From contig NC_092576.1 in the NCBI RefSeq assembly GCF_037975245.1, positions 36,236,611 through 36,300,610 on the forward strand: DNA of 64,000 nucleotides, in the 5' to 3' direction. The stretch is from Apostichopus japonicus (Eukaryota > Echinodermata > Holothuroidea > Aspidochirotida > Stichopodidae). Positions 55,733 to 64,000 of the stretch are shown here, in pieces. The notes under the pieces were generated by a model. It did no database searches and was not told the origin of the DNA. It saw only the letters and a list, made by a program, of their open reading frames with translations. Within the stretch, counting starts at the first letter, position 1. Each line of letters begins with the position of its first letter. A program made the position numbers and the translations under genes.

Positions 55733-58700
55733 AAACCTCAGAAAATGCAATAATTCGCTAAATGGTTGTCTTTACTGGCTAACTACATCGTTGTACAGGT
55801 ATAGGCCTAGCATAATTGTATATCACTATATGATTAGTGTGCAAGTTAGACCTTTAATAAGCCGTAGTGAACATTTTTACTTGGAGTAATATGAGCAGTA
55901 AACATATTTTATGTATGGATTACTTTAACTTAAACCTTTAGTGTTGCTATTGTTGAGCCAGTTTAGTATATTGGTATTGTTAAGCGGCTGGTGTTATCAA
56001 ATTCATCAAATTTATCAAACTGACAAACTTTATATATCGATACCATTTGTGAACTTTTTGAGCCCAGGCGCTACTAATGTCTGCGCACGGTATTTGTTTA
56101 GAAAAGCGAAGGCAACACGAGGTTTTCTTTTCACACATAAAATACTAAAACAAAATTCAAAACAGTGTTTAACCTACTAATGCTTTCAAAGAAGTTTATA
56201 TAACATACTCTATGTAACGCCAAAAGGGACAAATATTATGTAGATCTAAGTCATTATGTGAAAACAAATTGCTGCTACATTATAACAATAACAAGTCCCT
56301 ATGTGGCGCTATTAGCACGGCAACATGCTGACAAAGAACATATTATTTATCATGCGATCATTACACTGTCAGATAATGACCACCGAAACTGTACTATACT
56401 GACCTGTTTTTTCTTCATAAGTCTTTATGTGGCTTATCTATCGCCACATAAGTACTTCTGCTCCACAAGTTCTTGTGTGGTGATATATGCTACTGTACAT
56501 CAGGACTTCGTGGGATCCTTTTCCATCCGATGGGGCTATTCAATATTTTCACCAGATAACATTAATTTATTTTACTAGACGTGCGCGTCACTAATGTAAT
56601 TATTACGTAGTCTGTACAGTCGTTCGCGTGAGGTCTTCGTTTTACTTATAGTGTACATGATGCACGGTTTCATTATTACTGTAGGCGCTTGGGATATCGA
56701 ATTTGGCAGCCAAATTCGAAAAGAAAAGTGTAAGCAAATATAACGAAATGATACTACTACTAGTCTAGGCCTTGTAGGGCTGATTCGACTTTAGTAGACC
56801 AAGGTCTAGTGCAGTGTATAAAGTAGATGAAGGCGTAGGGTAAGACCTGTGGTCAGACATGTTATTATATGATTATAATGCACGTTTTAAAGGCCTAGGC
56901 GTACGCTATAATACATACGCACTGTGCCTAAAGTCAACGTGTTTCTGTTCTTTGATTTTGGTTTTACTAAGACGTAGAGAGAGTAAACTGTTACCAATAG
57001 TCCTACCATGTGCTCCGATTATGTATAATCCAATGCAGAATGGTTTTAGTTGGATGTGTTTCATTGTTTGTTTGCTTCGTTTCACCGCACTTAAAAAGCA
57101 CATTGTTGTATTTTGTCAAGATCAACTGAAAATAAGATATGATGTGTTATCAAGTCACGTTGCCTGTATTTATTTGAATAATATCTAGGTGATTATTCGA
57201 TTACAAGAACCGGAAGTAGCTAGGCTAGAGTGTCAGTTAGAATGTTTATATTTATGATATAACCTACTTGATTTCACTGAGAAATAATACAGGAAACAAA
57301 TATGTTATATAGGCGCATCTAGGCCAATTGAAAACAGCATGGCTGGATTAAATTATACATTGGTGTGTCATTGATTTGATAAACAAGGAATTCTTATTAG
57401 TGAAGGTTCGATCTCTGGCCGAGTTAAAGAAGGTACATCTTTTTTTCTAGAGCAATATATGGTTTCCCTTCTAGTGTGACCCACTAAATTAAAAAGAAGA
57501 ATCTCAATTGGATGAAAAATGTTGATTGTGAAGCCACTAATGCAAAATTGTAACCCTTAATTGGTTCTCCCGAAATCGTGGTCACGTAGATTTGTAAAAT
57601 AATTGCCCTCCAATGTATAATCATTATTGTTAGACATATATATGTACTCTTCTTTCCTTTATAGTGCACTGGTCTGATAGCATGTCTTCATAGGTCAAGT
57701 CAAAGAAAAGTTAGGAGCGAACTGTTTGCTCACAAGTTGTTGAGCATACTTTTCCAGGAATTCATTCTTATGAAACATAGTTTGGCCAAATAATAGTTTT
57801 TGGAATATTTTAATGATTAACACTATTTCTGAAACACTTAAAAACCGTTAGTGTTTATTAGAAGGTTTTCCTTAGTATTTAAGCCATTGATTTTCGAGCG
57901 AACACTGACTAGGCCTAACTGTGGTACAACTGTTACCTTTTCTATAACTTATGTGTATGTGCATTGACTATATAATATAGTACTTAATGTATTTGGTCCC
58001 TTGATGATATGGAAAAAGCATAACTTTTTTATTTTCATTTAATTCCTCTAGTAATGGAAAATGGGGAGAATATGTGTTACCATTGTATGCTCCAACAGTA
58101 CTTACCAACTGGATAAGTGGAATTCATAGTTCTTTTGGCGCTGTGATTACATTTCTTTCTATGGCATGGGTACGGAGGGCCTCAGATGTACATATTACAG
58201 AATAATATGTTTTACTTAAATAGTTTGTAGATCTAAGATATATTACCTAACTTATAGGGGATTTACTGTAAAGGAAGATCTCATGAGACATGCCAGACTA
58301 GTAATCCACCTCCAAGCAAAGAGAAAACTATAAAAATAAAAATAAAATACAGAACAATAGCATAAAACATGTGGAAGAGGGTTCAGACTGGAATTGTTGT
58401 AACTGTGAATGTGTATTTAAGAAACACTGGTGGGAGATGGGAGAGTGGAGCGATTGATTCTTCAAATTTGTTGACAATGATTGCTATCAAAGTAGCTCAA
58501 TGAATTGTAGTGTTGCCAAATCTTCCGTCATACAGCCTTATTCAAACAAATAGTGTTGTATTATAAAGAGTGCAAAATTCCATTGTTCTTTGACTATAAA
58601 TTTGCATAATAATGTCATTATTCCAAGGAAAGCAAATCCATTTAACATATGTCTAGCCCATACATCTTTGTACAGATTCCACTAAGCTGTCGACTAAACT

Positions 58701-59279
58701 CACTGAGCTCCTTTAAGCACATACAACATTTTAAGACGACTACATGATGATGGTTTCCCAATCATCTGATAAGAAGTGTTCAAAAGTTGACGGAGCAATA
58801 CATTGTAATAAATACTACAAGTTAACGTTTCTTTATTTCATTTTATTAGCAGACTTTTTCAAAAGATCTGTGCAATCAGGTACCTCAAGTAATGCAGCAC
58901 AATACTTTACTCACAAATCATATATGTTATTTTGTTTGCATCTCGTAACATTTGAAAGTATTTAGTTAACTCAACATAGGTGTGAGAATTTCTTCATTGA
59001 CCATTTTTTTTTTGCCAGGTAGTTTTAAGAACAATCTGTGAAGTTGTGAACATCTTTTAATTTCTGATCTTGCTGTCTCATCAAACTTATAATCATAATA
59101 ATCAGGCATTTATATTTACGACGCTAAAGCAACCGCGAATGTGGGAGAAGCCGCAAGGGCTTATGGATTACAACTTTGACGTCGCTGGCTTCCAATTCAA
59201 CATTTTAAATAACATTTGGAATCTTTTTAATTTAGAAAGTCATTTCAAATGGAAAATCCGTTGATTGCTCTTGGATGAA
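55733..59279. other. 3.5 kb without a supported gene
   Basis: AT-rich. At 56418-56480 two adjacent inverted repeats occur (TATGTGGC/GCCACATA, and CCACAAG/TTGTGTGG). Open frames at 55941-56180, 56258-56578 and 56859-57188 are hydrophobic or cysteine-rich with no family recognised. Confidence 0.3.
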
Positions 59280-59284
59280 AAAAA

Positions 59285-59350
59285 CACCTAACTATGACCC
59301 AGCCGGGGATCCAACTACGAACCTCCCGATTTTCAAGCCCCATTGCTTCA
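59285..59350 (-). mobile_element. SINE fragment, tRNA-like head
   Basis: On the minus strand, GGGAGGTTCGTAGTTGGATC and CCCGGCTGGGTCATAGTTAG match the B-box end and CTGGCTGGGTCATAC junction of the SINE at 6790. Confidence 0.5.
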
Positions 59351-61008
59351 AATAAGATCGCTTCTATCCAAATCAAACCATGGTGTGCTTTGTTACACCC
59401 ATTTGCAGTTGCACTTGTGAATATTTCGAACGTGACTGCTTAGACTCATTCCTTGTCACTATTTTGTCACTGCTTTGGGATAGTGTGCGACACACTAAAA
59501 GAGTAGTTATTCTCCAGGACACATGTCCGACAACATAAACAATGTACCAGTCTATCAGGATTCGCTCTAAAACAGACCTGTTCAGAGTCAACTACAAACA
59601 GGCTCCAGTCTTCTACCCTTACATTATGACCAAAGCTTTTCAATATTTTGATGTCATTTAGACGGGCCTTACACTCATTGTCCCTGCAATACTTCAAATT
59701 TGCATGCAGATGAATGCACAGTAAACGCCTCAGCAAAGACGGGTGGTCAATTTTAAGTTCTCGAAACAGAAGCCTGTGACATTTGGCCAGAACACTGAAT
59801 AACTGATCCTGTAGTTTTTCCTATGCTGTGAGCAAACCATGACTCATTTCCAAATTGACCCCTTGTACAACTTTCTACCTTAACGGCAACACCCCCTCCC
59901 ATCCGGCCACACCCCATCAACATCCATCAAAGCTTGACCATTTTACAAGAGTTTCACTCGTTCTAGTTTTATTTATGAATTAAAATTAGCCAATTATGCA
60001 CAATGATAATGTAAAATAAGTGACTGCCTAATTTTCTGATATGCTATTCCTTGTATTCACAACCTTCGTTTGAAGGACACTGAACACAAGTTTGATAATT
60101 TTTGGAAAAATTGTATTATTCTTTGAAAAGAAGAATACCACAGTATTTCAATGATGTAAATGAGCTTGTAATAAAGGGTAATTACTGCCTAAATTAAACA
60201 AACGCGTCATAGTTTGCACATATATCAAAAGTTTCTCAGATTTATCAAAACTTCAAATTAGTATATCTTTGAAACTGAAACGTTTCGAAAAAAAATCAAG
60301 AGATTTAAATGATATTATCAAAGACAACATGTGAACTCCATATGTGGCAAATTGGCAAGATTTCCATAGTACTTTTAGACTCTGTTATATGTCACAGAAT
60401 GAAATTATCAATTAATCAATTAATTTTACTAAAGTAGATATGGATCCATGTAGACATGTTTCATAGTGAAATTATCAATTAATCAATTAAGTTTACTAAA
60501 TTAGACATGGATCCGTCTACCATTCTTTTGTACCGTTTTAGATCGCCGCATGTGTAAGTAACCAAAGCACAAACACAATGTAGGAACATTTTAATTTACC
60601 GTGTTACAAGTATGTGTACGTGATCGCGGAAAATGTTGATTGCTACAAACACGCAGAGCGTGATTAAAAATCATGTTTACGAAATTTGCTAACATTTTTT
60701 TTTAATGTAAAGCCTTAAATTTACAACCAAAAAAGACCAGATTAATTAAGTACAAAATCATTCTTATTTTTGTATATGCCTTCAAAACCAATTTTCGTTG
60801 GTTCCGTCAATCTTAATGTATAATAAAAACTTGCTGATTTTGTTCCTTTCTTTCATATCCCAGACAAATCAACAATATAATTCCGTATTTAAACTATACC
60901 ATGATACGCATTTATGTACAATAAAAGGTAGATTCATACACATGTATAGAAAAGATACAGTTTGCACCATCTATCACAAGAGGGACACAGCAAACTGCCA
61001 AAATGTAA
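59351..61008. other. no gene; short tandem duplication
   Basis: GAAATTATCAATTAATCAAT occurs at 60401 and 60468, each followed by TTTACTAAA and ATGGATCC, a two-copy repeat of 67 bp. Nothing else recognised. Confidence 0.4.
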
Positions 61009-61016
61009 CATCAATT

Positions 61017-62716
61017 TAAGCTTGCACGGTTTCGTGAAAACTTACAACCGGTTTTTCTCTAGCAAAAAACCGAATCTGGCTCAAAAACCGGTTTTTTCCC
61101 CCTCCCGAATTGCATTGAAAACATCCAAATCTCGATCGCTAAGATGCGTATTTTTGAAGCTTTATCAACAGCGGGTTCAAGTCTGTTCGTTCGCAGTAAA
61201 TTGTTAAAAATAAGAATAATAAATTCAAGAAACGTTACTGCCTTCATGACTCTCATTTTATAACCTACGTTAACTAAACTGAAGTAAATATGTCGAAAAG
61301 AAATGTGTTAGTAAAATTTTTTCTTAAAGTTTTAACATCACGTACACGTACACGTATCGTTTGTCTTGTGTTTACTGTACTTCACGAAGTTCAAATTCGT
61401 GTTCAGAAAAAAATATCACGTTCATGTTAAATGTTATATTATATGTTATATTTTCGGAGATGAGGGCCGAGCGTAAACCCCATTATGACCAATTGGAGAT
61501 CGTAAAAAAAAATGCCTTACAATATGATTGGTCTAATGAAGGTACCAAATTGCACGAGGCTCTAGCCATGTTCGCGGGTGGTATCTTGGCGGTAAAATAA
61601 ATTTCTCTTCAAGGAGTGAAGAGAATTTACCGTCTACACTTTCAAGTACAAGTTGAAAAATATCCCTGGCAAAAGCGGGGATTAGGTCGGCAAAGAATAT
61701 AAATTGTTAACGTTTAAGTTGGAAATTTGTTCTTCAACGCAAACGAAAAACCAACTGAGAGACGCCTTGTCTGATAACTGATAAGAAGAAATGTTTAAAG
61801 GAAACTTACAAATAAAATAAAATCAATTAGCGTACAAAGGAGAATTGTCCCAGCAGCAACATCTGTAATTTCCAGCCATGTATGCAACATTTTTACTCCT
61901 TTAATATTCCTTGACTCAAGCCTGACGCCAGGTGTCTCTTGTGAATAATGGACTGTGATTGTTCTAATGTTACTTGTTGCATCTTAGTTGTTAAACTCAG
62001 AGCCCCCCCCCCCCCGTGATTGTTCTAAAGTTACTTGTTGCATCTTAGTTGTTAAACTCAGAGCCCCCCTGTGATTGTTCATTGTTCTAATGTTACTTGT
62101 TGCATCTTAGTTGTTAAACTCCCAGAGCCCCCCCCCCCCCTCCTGCGACTGTACATGTCGTATGGTATTGTGGATTGCGCAATGTACCTTTCAAGTTTTA
62201 ACGTTCATTTTTTGAACACGAACTGTGATCAATGTGTTTGAAAAGATTTTCTCCATATCCTCTACTATTAAATTGAAGTTAAATAATAAGAACAACACAA
62301 AAGAGGACAAACACGTCGGATATGAACTGCATCTCGTCATTTGAGTGTGTACTTCTCACAACTACTAACGTTGGCCACCAAGGTCAGTTCAATACTACAA
62401 GGTACCTAACTGATGCACGCATATAAGGGCTGCATAGCCTAATGTTAGGCCTAGCTATCCACCCTCAAGCACTGGTTTATGGCGTGTGCCGATCGTAGCT
62501 GACAATAAAGCTTTCTCTTGTTGCAATTTACTTTCATATTGCAAAAAGAACAATAAATAGGAGAAACCAAAGTCAACAAACTTTGTTTTTTCCAGTATTT
62601 GCAATTCACATTTCGGTTTTTTCGGTTTTTCGGTTTTCTTAAAATCAAAAATAGTACCGAAATTCGGTTGGAAAAAACCGGTTTCGGTACTAAAACCGGT
62701 TTACCGTGCAAGCCTA
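61017..62716. mobile_element. third hAT-type non-autonomous element
   Basis: It starts TAAGCTTGCACGG and ends CCGTGCAAGCCTA, so the termini match at 12 of 13 positions. An exact 8-bp duplication CATCAATT flanks it (61009-61016 and 62717-62724). Both subterminal zones are full of ACCGGTTTT and CGGTTTTT motifs. At 1,700 bp it has no transposase frame; the ORF at 61361-61600 has no known motif. It lies at the left edge of dispersed repeat copy B. Confidence 0.85.
61954..62145. repeat. tandem repeat with C runs inside the hAT element
   Basis: GTGATTGTTCTAATGTTACT then TGTTGCATCTTAGTTGTTAA and ACTCAGAGCCCCC appears three times (61954, 62017, 62071). Two copies carry 13-C runs at 62004-62016 and 62128-62140. 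Confidence 0.9.
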
Positions 62717-64000
62717 CATCAATTACTCGTTATTTTGAGATCTCACATGTTAGAAATTTACACTTCCAAAAAGTAGAACGTTAAATTATGAGAAAAAAAA
62801 ATCCGTAAAACCACTTTGTAGGGGAAAAGAAGGACTCTTCGTTTTGCTTTATTCATTGTTTTGCACATGTTATTGGAGATAGAAAGCACACTAGGGCATT
62901 CTGATGGTAGCCGTAGCCTTATTTGCTGATGGGAAACTATTTTGGGGAATTTAGATGTACATTAACTGTTAGGTTTGTTTTATTATTACTAATTTTAAAT
63001 GCCAAAAAGGGACCTACTGGGGGCAGGGGGCAACTAAGCAGAGTGGGTGGTCCGTTTACTTTTGGGGACCAAGCCATAATTAGTATGTTACGAAAGGCCT
63101 GGTATGTACTTATATTCGCAGTGAATCCATATTCTCAGTTAAAACATTGAAGTACTTATATAGGGGTTAATACTGAAGCTGGTAGGCCTACATAAACCAC
63201 ATCTATATATGTAATAAACATAGTTATGAACCGTAGATTCACATTAGACTGCTGCACTATTCACGCAAATTGATTCTTAGGAATTCTCTACGTTTATTGT
63301 TATTCTAAAAAAAAACTCGTGAAAATCAAAACAAACCTACGGTCAAGGCATTCACGACCGTGCAAATGCGTGATGAATAGTTAAGATAAACCAGTGTGTT
63401 ATTTTCGATAACAATGCGTGCGTATAGGAATATTGAGGTTGCACTCTACTGACTAACGGAATCAGAAGAAATTTTATGAACATTTCGCTAAAACAAACTG
63501 AAATGCGCAGGCCTACTTTCATTTAGAAAGTGGACATCGCAGGGGACCCCCCTCCCCACCCCCATCCCGCAGACTACGGCCCTGTTACATTCCTTTCGAC
63601 ATTATTTACCTTGAGGAAGTGTGGCGTGATGATGTGGACCGCCTTATCACCTCTATTTACGATTTAGTAATGATAGAACGTTGAACATTCAAGCACAGAG
63701 TAATTGATGCGATACAACGTGGCAACATAACGTTTTGAAAATGTTATAATTTTATATTGTGTAAGAATTAATAAACCAGTAACTGAAATGTTATTCTCAG
63801 AGTCGAGAAAGTTATCATTTAGTGGAATTGTTTTTTTGTTTGTTATTCAATGGTTGTATGGGCTTCCGTACGTGGACGTAAGCATTCTATTTAAATTATC
63901 CCTTTCTGCGACAGCTTGACTCATAAGGATGTTAGGCTAATCCATTTCCCGACTTTAACATAAATGCAAATGCATCCTTCTTGTGTAAAGACTGCAAGTT
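62717..64000 (+). repeat. dispersed repeat, copy B, runs off the window
   Basis: Same landmarks and orientation as 18600-19860. It starts right after the third hAT element and is cut by the window end at the AAAGACTGCAAGTT landmark also seen near 19850. Differences include a longer C run (63547-63560) and several indels. Confidence 0.8.

Noticed and set aside
58034-58155. exon coding NGKWGEYVLPLYAPTVLTNW
   Set aside because: An acceptor-like TCCTCTAG precedes it, but no good donor, partner exon or family was found.

Overview
The window is AT-rich, intron-rich animal DNA dominated by transposable elements and tandem repeats. Animal features include GT-AG introns, the start of an ATG101 gene, CR1/L2-like and RTE-like LINEs, hAT-type DNA transposons and tRNA-derived SINEs. 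The GGTCAAAGTTCAT-style tandem repeats and repeat mix recall marine invertebrate deuterostomes such as an echinoderm, perhaps a sea cucumber. That species guess rests on memory and is weak.

Layout, left to right. At 424-10654 two perfect 24-bp inverted termini of CACTC type, each flanked by TA and followed inward by GTTTAG/CTAAAC motifs, bound a possible 10.2-kb CACTA/EnSpm-like DNA transposon. Inside it are a TATA-type promoter, a multi-exon gene relic ending at 9412, a tRNA-type SINE and a 600-bp foldback palindrome. At 12.0-13.0 kb lies a 47-bp satellite with a 282-bp higher-order unit. A CR1/L2-like LINE 3' end lies at 14.39-14.99 kb, a dispersed repeat (copy A) at 18.6-19.86 kb, and a decayed Copia-type gag at 21.9-22.36 kb (minus).

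The best host gene is ATG101 (plus strand). Its first two coding exons (26694-26723 and 27942-28019) encode the N-terminus, with intron positions that appear conserved. Facing it is the first coding exon (24331-24504, minus) of an unrecognised gene; the two may share a promoter region. ATG101 intron 2 is badly invaded. The last 16 nt of exon 2 plus its splice donor have been amplified as a 153-bp tandem repeat, about nine copies. One copy was hit by a 1,987-bp hAT-type element, which itself carries a second 1,255-bp hAT-type element; both have perfect 8-bp target duplications. Then follow GGTCA-type repeats and a roughly 40-copy 68-bp minisatellite (32.35-35.08 kb). No later ATG101 exon was found.

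At 36.3-39.35 kb is an intron-containing transposase-like relic, one conserved motif of which has grown into a 41-bp minisatellite. Decayed LINE pieces lie at 43.3 and 45.4-46.6 kb. At 52336-55721 (minus) is a full-length RTE-like LINE with an uninterrupted 1,073-residue endonuclease/reverse transcriptase and an 11-bp target duplication, probably a recent insertion. A third hAT-type element (61017-62716) sits at the edge of copy B of the dispersed repeat, which runs to the window end. No rRNA, functional tRNA or CRISPR was seen.
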